From Henriciella sp. (GTDB taxonomy: Bacteria > Pseudomonadota > Alphaproteobacteria > Caulobacterales > Hyphomonadaceae): a stretch of DNA of 63,845 bases. The notes under the pieces were generated by a model that was not told where the DNA came from, made no database searches, and saw only the letters and a list, made by a program, of their open reading frames with translations. Within the stretch, counting starts at the first letter, position 1; each line of letters starts with the position of its first letter. The stretch covers positions 1-63,845 of the forward strand of contig JAJFFK010000029.1 of the NCBI GenBank assembly GCA_021776655.1. Reading direction: 5' to 3'. The translations under genes were made by a program, and so were the position numbers. Shown in pieces: positions 1 to 8,469 of this stretch.

Positions 1-64
1 TGGGTAAAAGCGGCTGAATGATCGACCATTCGAAATCAGTTAACTCATAACGACGACGGGTCAT
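1..64 (-). CDS. IS5-family transposase, N-terminal fragment (runs off window)
   Basis: The minus strand reads from an ATG at 64 into MTRRRYELTDFEWSIIQPLL, the typical opening of IS5-family (IS427-type) DDE transposases. An AGGAGG ribosome-binding site lies a few bases upstream on the same strand. Only 21 codons are inside the window, so the catalytic DDE residues are not visible and it cannot be said whether the gene is intact. Family call rests on recognition of this N-terminal pattern. Confidence 0.8.
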   Translation of the reverse strand, partial: MTRRRYELTDFEWSIIQPLLP

Positions 65-138
65 GATAAATCCTCCTCGAGAACAAGGAATCAGTATTCG
101 ACCGGTTTGGGAACCACGTTTATGAGTTTATGACCTAG
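1..138 (-). mobile_element. Left end of an IS5-family (IS427-like) insertion sequence
   Basis: The transposase start is preceded by about 70 bp of leader that ends at CTAG (135-138). The leader read on the minus strand begins CTAGGTCATAAACTCATAAA, which resembles the terminal repeat of this IS group; CTAG or an inner TA is a usual target duplication. The exact outer boundary is inferred because the other end lies outside the window. Confidence 0.55.
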
Positions 139-149
139 GCCAGATAATT

Positions 150-221
150 TGAAATACAGATAAGAAAAAGGCCGCTGCTCTGGGATATGAGAGCAGCGGC
201 CTTTTTCTTATCTGTATTTCA
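150..221. terminator. Near-perfect bidirectional terminator hairpin (31-bp arms, 10-nt loop)
   Basis: Arms 150-180 and 191-221 are exact reverse complements around the loop 181-190. The stem core is GGCCGCTGCTC, and the second arm contains TTTTTCTTAT in both directions, so it can terminate transcription from either strand. It lies 4 bp beyond the stop of the outer-membrane protein gene (ends at 225 on the minus strand) and separates it from the IS end. Confidence 0.8.
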
Positions 222-224
222 GGC

Positions 225-905
225 CTATTGGAATGACTTGCTGACGGTCAGGACGACCCGTTCTTCAGCTTCGGCAATCCCAAGCGCGTTAGCGATATTC
301 GTGTCCCAGTAGCGTAGATCCACATCAACCCAGTCGAAACGATAGGTGCCGCCTGCTGACCAATTGGTGTAGTCGCCTGCGCCATCAAATGAGAAACTAC
401 CCAAGCTGACATCGGCCGAAATCGCGTCAGTGAAGCTATAGGCTGCCTTTCCCTCAATATAGGTGCTCTCATTGTCGGGGTCGAAATAGACATAGCCGCC
501 AAGTGCGACCCCACTGACCTCGTATCCCAGACCGGCATAGATCTCGTAGAAATCGAGGCTGCTTTCACCCGGATAGAGGTATCCAATTGCGCCAACGTCC
601 CAAGTCAAGCCGCCTTCGAACTCGCCAGCCAGGCCAGCATATAGGTCAGCTTCCATATCTGCTTCGCTGTTGAAATCGACATTTGAGGCCCAGATACCGG
701 CGTAGAACAGGCTGTTAGTGTAGTCGAAGCCGCCTTGTATCGCGGGGTCTTCTTCGGTCTGGCTTATCCCGCGCCAGACATAGTCTGTCGTCAAAGCGAC
801 ATTTGTACTAAACTCACCCTCGGCGTGTATGGCAGGTAGCGTGACGGCCCCAATAGCCCATGTGGCTAGGGCAAGTAACAGGCTCCTTGAAAATATTCGA
901 CGCAT
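225..905 (-). CDS. TorF/Gcw_chp-type outer-membrane beta-barrel protein
   Basis: This 226-residue protein starts with a clear signal peptide (MRRIFSRSLLLALATWAIG, cleavage probably after AIHA near residue 25). It continues with TDYVWRGISQTEEDPAIQGG, which is the hallmark of the TIGR02001 (Gcw_chp) family of proteobacterial outer-membrane proteins of unknown function. Alternating aromatic residues and the final Phe-Gln fit a small beta-barrel. The start at 905 is chosen over longer in-frame options because a GGAG site precedes it and the signal peptide begins there. It is followed by a strong terminator and seems monocistronic. Substrate is unknown. Confidence 0.8.
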   Translation of the reverse strand: MRRIFSRSLLLALATWAIGAVTLPAIHAEGEFSTNVALTTDYVWRGISQTEEDPAIQGGFDYTNSLFYAGIWASNVDFNSEADMEADLYAGLAGEFEGGLTWDVGAIGYLYPGESSLDFYEIYAGLGYEVSGVALGGYVYFDPDNESTYIEGKAAYSFTDAISADVSLGSFSFDGAGDYTNWSAGGTYRFDWVDVDLRYWDTNIANALGIAEAEERVVLTVSKSFQ

Positions 906-1070
906 AATAGTCACTCCATTCGGCTTCGTTTGATGAACTGAATGGATAGAAATGTGCGCCGCCTGCCTATGCGATACTGCAATCAGGCCGGGTTTTCTGA
1001 TGCATCGCACGAAAACTGTGCAGATGCCGCATTTCCCGCCCAAATTTTCGCCTGTTGAAGACTTATAGGT

Positions 1071-1889
1071 CTATCGCGCCGTCAACGGGGCATAGCCGAG
1101 ATGCATGCCTGCATCGACCAGCAGCATTTCACCGGTCACGTGGCGCGAGGCGTCCGTCAGGAAAAACAAAGCAGATGCGGCGATATCATCCGGCCCGCTC
1201 GCGACATTGAGGGGGACAGAGGCGGCCACGCCAGCTTCCAGCTTTGTATAGGCATCTGCGCCCATCTCGTCCTTGAACCACCGCGTGCCGATAAAGCCGG
1301 GACAGACCGCATTGACCCTGATCGCCGGGGCCAGCGCGCGCGCCAGCGACAGGGTCATTGTATTGAGCGCGCCTTTGGTGGCGGCGTAGGCAATCGATGA
1401 GCCAATGCCAGTGACCCCTGCAATCGATGAGATGTTGAGGACGGCGCTTGAGCGGCCAGTTGTCTCGAATGCTTTGACCAGAAGTGGCTTACAGGCCTGC
1501 ATCATCAAGAAGGGCCCGGCGACATTGACCGCATAAGTGTCGAGAAAATCGGCGCGTGACAGCGCATCGAGGTCGGCATGATCGCGTGCATGTCGGGTAA
1601 TCCCGGCATTGTTCACCAAGATATCCAGATGGCCCCATTGCCCCGCCGCGTCGGCGAGCTTGGCGCAACCTTCATCGGTTGAGACATCAGCGGTGACAAG
1701 CTGCGTCTGCGCGCCGACCGCGTTACAGGCGGTCACCGTTTCCTCGGCATCCTTGATTGAGCGCGTGCAGTTGATGATCACATCAGCGCCGCGTGTCGCC
1801 AGCATCACCGCGATAGAGCGCCCCAGCCCAGTCGCCGATCCCGTCACCAGCGCCTTGCGCCCTGCAAGGTCTCGTATTGTGTCAGTCAT
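1071..1889 (-). CDS. Short-chain dehydrogenase/reductase (SDR)
   Basis: The 272-residue protein has the classical SDR layout: the dinucleotide-binding TGSATGLG motif near residue 17, the NNAG motif near residue 92, a Ser in NISSIAGV and the catalytic YAATK near residue 168. It ends with the usual MLLVDAG segment. These features predict an NAD(P)H-dependent oxidoreductase of the FabG-like classical group. The substrate cannot be told from sequence; a 3-oxoacyl reductase or sugar/steroid alcohol dehydrogenase are all possible. It stands between the outer-membrane protein and the large VIT protein, all on the same strand, with gaps too large to require an operon. Confidence 0.85.
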   Translation of the reverse strand: MTDTIRDLAGRKALVTGSATGLGRSIAVMLATRGADVIINCTRSIKDAEETVTACNAVGAQTQLVTADVSTDEGCAKLADAAGQWGHLDILVNNAGITRHARDHADLDALSRADFLDTYAVNVAGPFLMMQACKPLLVKAFETTGRSSAVLNISSIAGVTGIGSSIAYAATKGALNTMTLSLARALAPAIRVNAVCPGFIGTRWFKDEMGADAYTKLEAGVAASVPLNVASGPDDIAASALFFLTDASRHVTGEMLLVDAGMHLGYAPLTAR

Positions 1890-1960
1890 CGAGCAGCTCT
1901 CCAGTTCATCGCAATCTGAACTGACCTGAAGTGTCGTCGCTGTTTCGTCAATGGCGCGGG

Positions 1961-4960
1961 CTATTGAACGGTCAGTTCGGCGACTAGATAGTTCGAATTT
2001 GCCTGATTGGTGAATTCCAGATCAACCACACTAACGCTTTCATCGGCGCGGCCCCAATTGCGATAGATGTGCGCGCGTAGTGTCACTGCGCCGTTGGGGT
2101 TGATGATGTCGCTGCTATAATAGTTCATCTCGATTGAATATTCACCGGGTAAAGCTTGCTTGAGCAGATATTCTTCAGGGCCATAGCCAGCCGTCATATC
2201 GTTGGATATCCGCCCACCGATCTGGGTCAGGGCATAGCCGTAATAGGACCGCTCGCCAGTTGGTTCATTAACCCAAAGGTCCATGTCGACATCGTCGATA
2301 TTCCACGTCACCACGATCCGCAGATCGACATCGAGCAAGCGTTCAAGTTCCGGGTCCGGCAGGCTGGCTGCACCATCAACCCCCCGTAAGCGTTCAGTAA
2401 TCCGATTGGCCTCCATAACCGAGATCAACTCAACTCCGTCATAGTCACCGTCCCACGGCGTTTCGATGACATGGTTCAAGTGCTCAATGGCTTGCTCGTA
2501 CAGCGCCCGGCGTTCGCGTTTTTTCAAGCCCGGTTGCTGAGCCTGAAGTTCGAGTGCCAGGGCCAGGTCGCGCCAGGTCTGCGGGCGATCCGGGTCATCA
2601 TCGGTGATCTGCGTGAACAGCTCCACGGCAAGGTGGATCTTGCCATAAGACAATAACCGATTGGCCACGGCGCTCATCGTATCGGTATTAGCAGCGTCCA
2701 GCTCGAGCGCGCTGAGGGCAATCTCGGCGGCCGCAGCGGTATCGCCGCAACGCGCACGCGCATCAGCCATTTCAAGATAGAAACTCGGAAGCGTGCCATA
2801 TTCAGGGCGCTGCTGATAATATTCCGTCTCAAACCCGTCGCCGCACTGGTCTTTGACGGCTTCGAGATACGGCCGGTCCGGGCTCCACGGTTTGATCTCT
2901 ATTGCAGCGGTTACGCTTTGCGATGCATTCTGATTTGAGCCGTCGTCTGACCCTGCGAGATCATTTTCTGAGAATGCACCCACGGCCTCCATATCTGAAA
3001 AACCATTAAGTTCTCGGCGACTGCCTGTGACCGCGATTGAGTCTTGCCGCGCCTCGTCTTCCTCAGGGGCTAAGTTGCCCTGCTCGATGAGTGGGGATGG
3101 AGGTGGTACAGGTTGAGCTTCGCCGGTCTCTTCTCGTAAATTGGCTTGTGTTTTCTTGTCACTATTGTCCTGCGTCCATTGATAGCTCGCCTCATACCAT
3201 TCGATCTGGCTTTTCCAGTCGTCGATGACACTGGCGAGACGGGTTTCACGGGCGTTGCGGTCTTGCGCCTCGGCATTGGCAATCAGCTCGGCATATTCAG
3301 CTCGTTGTGTCTTGCTGAACCCTGTGATTGGCAGCGCAACACGGCTTGCAACATAATCCTGCACAGTTTCCAGGACCAGAAACGATGTCACTTCGCTCGC
3401 GACGGAATAGGTCTGGCTCAGGGCGACCAGCTCATCCCGATCTGCGCCGCTGGCGGCCACTTGCACAAGCCAATGATTGGCCCACACTGCGCCCAGGCGT
3501 TTGCCCGTATAGGCTGGCATGGCGCTGAAGCGACGTGTCGCCGAAATCGTGCCAAAATCCACGTTCACTCTGCGGCTGTTTTCATGCACAGGGACAACCA
3601 GACGTAACTGGTCGCCGTCACTCGACCAGATCGCTTTGGCTTTGTGTTCGCGGCCATCGATCTTGAGCGATTTCAAGTACGGCGTGTCGCTGGTCAGGAT
3701 TTGTTGTAGCTGATCGGCGTTGATTGCGCGGGTATCGATGAACTGCCCGCCGCTGCGCTGTGCCAGCATTTGCAACACGCCGCGGTCGGCATCTTCGGCG
3801 CCGCTCAAGGTGAACGTCTTGCATGGCAAGGTTGCCAGCGGTGCGCTGCCCAAGGTCGCGCGGCCATCCGTGATCAGAAGACAGATATCGGCTGAGCGAC
3901 GGCCTGCCTCACTGGCATAGAGCGCTTCAAGATTGGTCGCGCCATTATAGTTCAGGTCGCCGATGGCACTAATCGCTGCGTCTGCGCTGATCCGGTTCAA
4001 GCTGGCCTCGCCGCGCGGCGCGCTGGCAAACGGGATCAGGTCAATCTTCGCCTTGTCGAATGCCAACAGCGTCTCAAACAAGACCTGTTGCTGGGCTGTG
4101 GTAGTGCTACTCGACAGCGAAGTGTCCCAATAGACGCGAATGGTTTTCGGGTCTTTGCCGTCTTCGACTTCAGGCGCATCCATCGTCACTGACAGGAAGC
4201 GCTCGCCATTTGCGTGGCGTTCAAGCGCGTACCCTGCCTCGCCTTGCGGGGTGATTGTCAGCGCGCCTTGGGGTTTGATGTTATGGCCATTGGCGGTGCC
4301 GTTCGAGCTATCGCTGCCCCAGTTGAAACGCATCTGGCCGGGCAGGCTAACCGCCGGACGCGTCGCAAACCCCTCGGCAGACACAGTGACAGACAGATCC
4401 TTGATCGGCGTGTCAGAATTCAGTGGAAGACGGTAAGGCTGCGCCGCGCTGATCGGCGACAGGAAGGAGACTTTGATTGTCCGGCTGCTTTGAGGCAGGA
4501 TAGGGAAGATACGGGTTTTGAAGGCATTTTCGCGGGTCATCTCGGCAAGTCCAGGATCGATGCCGCGTCTGATCCGGCTCTCAAATGCCTTCTTGGCCTT
4601 CTTCTTTTCGACCAGAACCCCGTCAATCATTTCGCCCTCAATATCGAGACCGTAACCAATGATGATCGAATCTGTCGGTAGATCGAGCAAAAACTCGCCT
4701 TCCAATTGGGCATTCGTCGGGTTGTAAAAGGTCATCGTTGCGGTGGTTTCGGCATAACCGGGCAACAGTGAAACAACCAAGTCGAGCTGCGTAACCTCAA
4801 GTGCTCTGGACGTGACCTTAGTGTCATTATTGAAATAATTCTTGGCGATCAGGACCGGATTGGCGAGGCTGTCATCAGCGCTGGCGAGCGGTGCCAGGAA
4901 GCTGGCGGCGGGCAGAATTATTCCAGCAAGCAAGCCAGCTTTGAAATTTGAATTGTGCAT
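1961..4960 (-). CDS. Secreted VIT/VWA protein with TPR and DUF2135 domains
   Basis: The 999-residue protein has a signal peptide (cleavage near residue 28), a VIT (inter-alpha-trypsin inhibitor) domain at about 50-175 with the KKKAKKAFESRIRRGIDPGL core, and a VWA-like domain at about 275-430. The metal-site pattern DxSxS survives as DTSLS at residue 279. A linker at 600-690 is rich in Pro, Glu and Ser, TPR-like helices occupy about 725-800, and a DUF2135 beta domain (DMDLWVNEPTG) lies at about 880-985. No LPXTG or other sorting tail is present, so it is probably periplasmic or surface-exposed as a scaffold. The linker holds DSIAVTGSRRELNGF, which resembles the start of a TonB-receptor plug. 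Function is unknown. Confidence 0.8.
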   Translation of the reverse strand: MHNSNFKAGLLAGIILPAASFLAPLASADDSLANPVLIAKNYFNNDTKVTSRALEVTQLDLVVSLLPGYAETTATMTFYNPTNAQLEGEFLLDLPTDSIIIGYGLDIEGEMIDGVLVEKKKAKKAFESRIRRGIDPGLAEMTRENAFKTRIFPILPQSSRTIKVSFLSPISAAQPYRLPLNSDTPIKDLSVTVSAEGFATRPAVSLPGQMRFNWGSDSSNGTANGHNIKPQGALTITPQGEAGYALERHANGERFLSVTMDAPEVEDGKDPKTIRVYWDTSLSSSTTTAQQQVLFETLLAFDKAKIDLIPFASAPRGEASLNRISADAAISAIGDLNYNGATNLEALYASEAGRRSADICLLITDGRATLGSAPLATLPCKTFTLSGAEDADRGVLQMLAQRSGGQFIDTRAINADQLQQILTSDTPYLKSLKIDGREHKAKAIWSSDGDQLRLVVPVHENSRRVNVDFGTISATRRFSAMPAYTGKRLGAVWANHWLVQVAASGADRDELVALSQTYSVASEVTSFLVLETVQDYVASRVALPITGFSKTQRAEYAELIANAEAQDRNARETRLASVIDDWKSQIEWYEASYQWTQDNSDKKTQANLREETGEAQPVPPPSPLIEQGNLAPEEDEARQDSIAVTGSRRELNGFSDMEAVGAFSENDLAGSDDGSNQNASQSVTAAIEIKPWSPDRPYLEAVKDQCGDGFETEYYQQRPEYGTLPSFYLEMADARARCGDTAAAAEIALSALELDAANTDTMSAVANRLLSYGKIHLAVELFTQITDDDPDRPQTWRDLALALELQAQQPGLKKRERRALYEQAIEHLNHVIETPWDGDYDGVELISVMEANRITERLRGVDGAASLPDPELERLLDVDLRIVVTWNIDDVDMDLWVNEPTGERSYYGYALTQIGGRISNDMTAGYGPEEYLLKQALPGEYSIEMNYYSSDIINPNGAVTLRAHIYRNWGRADESVSVVDLEFTNQANSNYLVAELTVQ

Positions 4961-5026
4961 GTGGTATCCCTCTCGTCTGAGGGTAGATTACCGCGCATCG
5001 CGGCGAAAATGTGGAGTATTCTAGGC

Positions 5027-5491
5027 TTAGACCTTATGATACGGCGATCCAGCAAGCAGGCTTGCGGCGCGGTAGATCTGTTCGGTCAGCATGACCTTGA
5101 CCAGGCGATGTGGCCAGGTTTGCGGGCCAAATGCGATGGTTTGCGGAGCAATCTCGCGCACTGCAGAACTGTAGCCTTCTGCGCCACCAATCACGAAGAC
5201 AAGGTCGCCAAGGCCCTGATCGCGTCGCTTAGCGAGGTTGCTGGCAAAGGCTTTCGAGCTCAGCTGTTTGCCAAATTCGTCGAGACGCAAGATAGCCGCG
5301 CCTTTGGGCAGTTTCGCCAATAGCCGCGTACCTTCGACGTTCAGGCCGCCGCCGCTGTCGACATCGATCAGTTCAAGTCCTCTGAAGCCCAAATTGCGCC
5401 CAGATTTGCGGAAGCGCTCGGCATAATCGTCGGCCATCTGCTTTTCAGGCCCGGTCTTGTGGCGACCCACGCTCAGAATGGTCAGGCGCAT
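5027..5491 (-). CDS. rlmH: 23S rRNA (pseudouridine1915-N3)-methyltransferase RlmH
   Basis: At 154 residues it matches the usual RlmH length. It shows the SPOUT-fold features of the family: MRLTILSVGR at the start, LRLDEFGKQLSSKAFA in the middle, the FVIGGAEGY cofactor loop and the C-terminal HRLVKVMLTEQIYRA and SPYHKV. RlmH methylates pseudouridine 1915 of helix 69 in 23S rRNA as a dimer on assembled 70S ribosomes. It lies 16 bp downstream of rsfS, the normal arrangement, and both belong to the nadD-rsfS-rlmH group that is interrupted here. Confidence 0.95.
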   Translation of the reverse strand: MRLTILSVGRHKTGPEKQMADDYAERFRKSGRNLGFRGLELIDVDSGGGLNVEGTRLLAKLPKGAAILRLDEFGKQLSSKAFASNLAKRRDQGLGDLVFVIGGAEGYSSAVREIAPQTIAFGPQTWPHRLVKVMLTEQIYRAASLLAGSPYHKV

Positions 5492-5507
5492 TGATTATGT
5501 CGGCAAA

Positions 5508-5948
5508 TCAGACATCAACGCCGCGATGCGTATTGCCGTCATCCGACCAGATCTTTTCGAGATTGTAGAATGAGCGCACTTCCGGGCGGAACAGGTGGAC
5601 GATAATGTCGCCAAGATCGATCAGAACCCAATCGGCGTTTGGCATGCCTTCCAGCTTCGGGGCAATACCGGTGCGTTCCTTGACGGTCTGCGCCAGATGG
5701 TCGGCAAGCGCACCGACATGCCGACCAGAACGCCCGGATGCGAGGATCATGATATCTGCAAGCGATGATTTACCGTGCAAATCGATAATGGTGAGGTCTT
5801 CGGCTTTGTCGTCCTCCAGCGAGGCAACAAGAGTATCTGAAAATGCGCGGATATCTTCAATCGACGCGCTACAGGCCGGACGTGACTCAGTTTGTGAGGC
5901 GGGCAGTGGAATACTCCAATATGAATATGTTAAACGCGTCCTTAGCAT
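5508..5948 (-). CDS. rsfS: Ribosomal silencing factor RsfS
   Basis: The conserved RsfS core is plain: LEDDKAEDLTIIDL, then SLADIMILASGRSGRHVGAL, EGMPNADWVLIDLGDIIVHL and FYNLEKIW. RsfS binds L14 (uL14) and blocks subunit joining when nutrients are scarce. The start is uncertain. ATG codons at 5972 and 5948 have no ribosome-binding site and give a poorly conserved N-terminal extension. A CTG at 5906 is preceded by TGGAG at good spacing and would give a protein of usual length. I list the ATG at 5948 as the conservative choice. It is probably cotranscribed with rlmH and divergent from the dioxygenase gene. Confidence 0.9.
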   Translation of the reverse strand: MLRTRLTYSYWSIPLPASQTESRPACSASIEDIRAFSDTLVASLEDDKAEDLTIIDLHGKSSLADIMILASGRSGRHVGALADHLAQTVKERTGIAPKLEGMPNADWVLIDLGDIIVHLFRPEVRSFYNLEKIWSDDGNTHRGVDV

Positions 5949-6113
5949 GACCGGCGGCGTGGCTCTAGTCATGTTATGCAAGCCGGGTTATGGCCTGACC
6001 ATGACCGATCGCCCATTTGTTCCTCTGGCTCAGCATGTCTTGCGACATTGGTTGACCGGACATGCCTGAAACGCCTCCCGTTTTCCTTTTTTTAGATTTA
6101 GCGGAGAGAGACA

Positions 6114-6860
6114 ATGGACAGACAAAAATACCAGAAAATGATGCGCGGCGCAGGCCAGCTCGACTATGAGATTTACTTGAACACAGAACAGCTTCTGGCC
6201 TGCCAGAAAGAGCCCAGCGAGCTGTGCAATCCGGACGAGTTACAATTCATGATCGTGCATCAGATCGAAGAATTGTGGATGAAACTGATGGCCACAACCC
6301 TGCTCGATATTGATGATGAGATGCGCGCCGGGCGCAGCTTGAAAGCGCTGACCCTGTTTCGGCGGGTGCATCTATGTCAGGAGATGATGACACGGCAACT
6401 TGGCCTGCTCGAAACCATGTCGCCGAAGGATTATCAGGAGATCCGGATATTGCTCGGCAATGGCAGCGGACAGGAGAGCCCTGGCTTTCGCGTCCTGTTG
6501 AAAATGCCAGCGGATCTCTGGCAGACGTTTGAGGCTGTCTATCTCGAAGGCGGCAAACGCACGCTGGAACAGATCTATGACAGCGAGTACAGCCATGATG
6601 AGGCCTATATGGTCGCCGAAGCGATGGCTGAATTTGATGAGCAATTCCAGAAATTCCGCCACGCGCATATGCAGTTGATCTACCGCTCAATCGGGGTTGC
6701 GGCCAACTCGCTGAAAGGTCGCCCGGTGGAGATCCTGAACGAGGGGATCAGGCAGAAATTCTTCCCAGCTCTCTGGCATATTCGGGCCGAGATGACCGAT
6801 CGCTGGGGCGGAGCCTATGGCCGCAAACGCGACAAGCTGGGCAAACCCGCTGATGCGTGA
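6114..6860 (+). CDS. Divergent tryptophan 2,3-dioxygenase-family heme protein
   Basis: The 248-residue protein has the family landmarks YEIYLNTEQLLACQ, DELQFMIVHQIEELWMKL (His49, matching the distal-side His), GNGSGQESPGFR (Arg126, carboxylate-binding position) and FRHAHM (His183, proximal heme ligand). It then departs from canonical enzymes: the glycine/serine-rich GTGGSSG lid loop that follows the heme His is replaced by VAANSLKGRPVEILNEG. It overlaps the kynureninase-like gene, and a GGAGAGAG site precedes the ATG. Oxidative opening of tryptophan to N-formylkynurenine is the family reaction, but the missing loop means another indole substrate or outcome is possible. Confidence 0.8.
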   Translation: MDRQKYQKMMRGAGQLDYEIYLNTEQLLACQKEPSELCNPDELQFMIVHQIEELWMKLMATTLLDIDDEMRAGRSLKALTLFRRVHLCQEMMTRQLGLLETMSPKDYQEIRILLGNGSGQESPGFRVLLKMPADLWQTFEAVYLEGGKRTLEQIYDSEYSHDEAYMVAEAMAEFDEQFQKFRHAHMQLIYRSIGVAANSLKGRPVEILNEGIRQKFFPALWHIRAEMTDRWGGAYGRKRDKLGKPADA

Positions 6861-7950
6861 GCATTTCCACGTTCCGGAAAATTACTTCCTGTCGCACAGT
6901 GTCGGGTGCCAACCCAAATGCGTGCAGGACAGACTGAACGCGGATTATTTCGGCGCGTGGCAGGCCCAAGGCGGCAATGCCTGGCCCGGCTGGATGCAAG
7001 CCATAGATCAGTTTCGCGGCGCTATGGGGCGGGTTCTGGGCGTGTCGGACGATCTGATCTGTCCGCAAACCAATGTCTCAAGCGGACTAACCAAGACCCT
7101 CTACAGCCTGCCAGACACCGGCAAGCGCAAGACCATTCTGCTGTCAGAAGGCGACTTCCCGAGCATCGGATTTGCCCTCAAACAGGCCGAGAAAGCGGGC
7201 TATCACCTACGCTTTCTGCCCGGTGATATTAGTGACCTTCAGGCTTGGGCCGACGCGATGGATGACAGCGTGGCGCTGGTCCATATCACCCATGCCTTGT
7301 CGAATACATCGCAGCTGGCACCGGTGAAACAGATTTGCGATCTGGCGCGCGAGCGCGGCGTGATCTCGATCATTGACATTGCACAATCGGTTGGAGCTTT
7401 GCCGATTGATCTTGACGATTGGGCCCCGGATTTTGCGATTGGAACAGGGGTGAAATTCCTCTGCTTTGGGCCGGGCGCGTGTTTCCTCTATGCGTCGGCG
7501 CAGATGGTGGAGGTTTGCGAACCGATTGATGTCGGTTGGTTCTCACACGAGAACCCGTTCGAGATGGATATTCACGATTTCCGTTTTGCCAGCACAGCGA
7601 TGCGGTTCTTTGGTGGCACAGCCTCGCCTGCGCCGTTCATTCTGGCCAATGCCGCGCTTGAGCTGTGGCAGGAGATCGGCATGGCGCAGGCACAAGAGCG
7701 GGTGCAGACACTGCTCTCAAAGTTGCTCGAACAAGTACCGGATGAGATTCTGGTCTCGCCGAGGAATCAGAGCCAGCGCGGCGCAGCTTTGGTGATTGAT
7801 TCGCCGCAACGTGACACGTTTGGCGAGGCATTAAACGCGGCGGGTATGCTATTCGACGAACGCCGCGAAGGTTTTCGCTTTTCTGTGCACGGCTATACGA
7901 GCGAGGCAGAGATCGAGGCTTTGGCTGAGGTTTTGAATGGGGGCACCTAG
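6817..7950 (+). CDS. Kynureninase-like PLP enzyme (aminotransferase class V fold)
   Basis: The layout follows kynureninase: YFLSHSVG near the start, QTNVSSGLTKTL, LSEGDFPSIGF, VHITHALSNTS, IDIAQSVGALPIDL, then GVKFLCFGPGACFLY carrying the predicted PLP lysine, GWFSHENPFEMD and FRFASTAMRFFGGTASP. Kynureninase cleaves kynurenine to anthranilate and alanine. Several signature residues differ from canonical KynU (for example HSVG for GNSLG and LCFGPG for LNGGPG), so it is called kynureninase-like. Two starts are possible: 6817, with GGGGCGGAG upstream and a 44-bp overlap, or 6853, with an 8-bp overlap. No kynurenine formamidase gene is nearby. Confidence 0.75.
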   Translation: MAANATSWANPLMREHFHVPENYFLSHSVGCQPKCVQDRLNADYFGAWQAQGGNAWPGWMQAIDQFRGAMGRVLGVSDDLICPQTNVSSGLTKTLYSLPDTGKRKTILLSEGDFPSIGFALKQAEKAGYHLRFLPGDISDLQAWADAMDDSVALVHITHALSNTSQLAPVKQICDLARERGVISIIDIAQSVGALPIDLDDWAPDFAIGTGVKFLCFGPGACFLYASAQMVEVCEPIDVGWFSHENPFEMDIHDFRFASTAMRFFGGTASPAPFILANAALELWQEIGMAQAQERVQTLLSKLLEQVPDEILVSPRNQSQRGAALVIDSPQRDTFGEALNAAGMLFDERREGFRFSVHGYTSEAEIEALAEVLNGGT

Positions 7951-8441
7951 GCCGTATTAACGAAGCGCTGTGCAGTGCGGTCTTTCTGAACGTGGGCGGC
8001 GTCGAAAACCTGACCGCTCATCGCGATATAGATACCGGGCGGCTGAAGCTGCGTACACGCCACCGCGAAGCCGATATTGAAGATCGCGTCGGTCGAACGC
8101 AGCGAGGCTGGTTGCATCGCGCCCGTGAATACAATGGTCTTGCCGGGCATATCTTGCAGGCCGAGCGCCGAGCGAACCATCGTATCGGTGCCATGCGTGA
8201 CAAGGATCTGATTGCAAGGACTGGCCGCCACCGCGTCGCGGATGGTCGCACGGTCGGCGTCGGTCAGATCCAGGCTGTCTTTCTTCATCAGCGACGTGAT
8301 CTCATGATCGAAACTGACATTGGCTTCGCGCAGGATGGCGTCGAGTGCGGTTTCGCCAACTTGGAACTCTGACAGGGCATCGAAATAGACCTTGTCGATC
8401 GTGCCGCCAGTGGTGAATATGTGAAGTTTGGGGGAGGTCAT
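7947..8441 (-). CDS. Single-domain asparaginase-like protein
   Basis: The 164-residue product matches only the N-terminal domain of type I/II L-asparaginases: TTGGTIDK near residue 10, then ILVTHGTDTM with the second Thr-Asp pair, and FTGAMQP. The C-terminal domain that completes the active site of the roughly 330-residue enzymes is absent. The ORF ends cleanly with no remnant downstream, and short one-domain members of this family are known, so this may be a natural form rather than a truncation. The start at 8441 has AAGG nine bases upstream. Its stop codon shares a CTAG palindrome with the stop of the convergent kynureninase-like gene. Confidence 0.75.
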   Translation of the reverse strand: MTSPKLHIFTTGGTIDKVYFDALSEFQVGETALDAILREANVSFDHEITSLMKKDSLDLTDADRATIRDAVAASPCNQILVTHGTDTMVRSALGLQDMPGKTIVFTGAMQPASLRSTDAIFNIGFAVACTQLQPPGIYIAMSGQVFDAAHVQKDRTAQRFVNTA

Positions 8442-8469
8442 GATTGCCTTAATATTCATGTTGAGTGAA

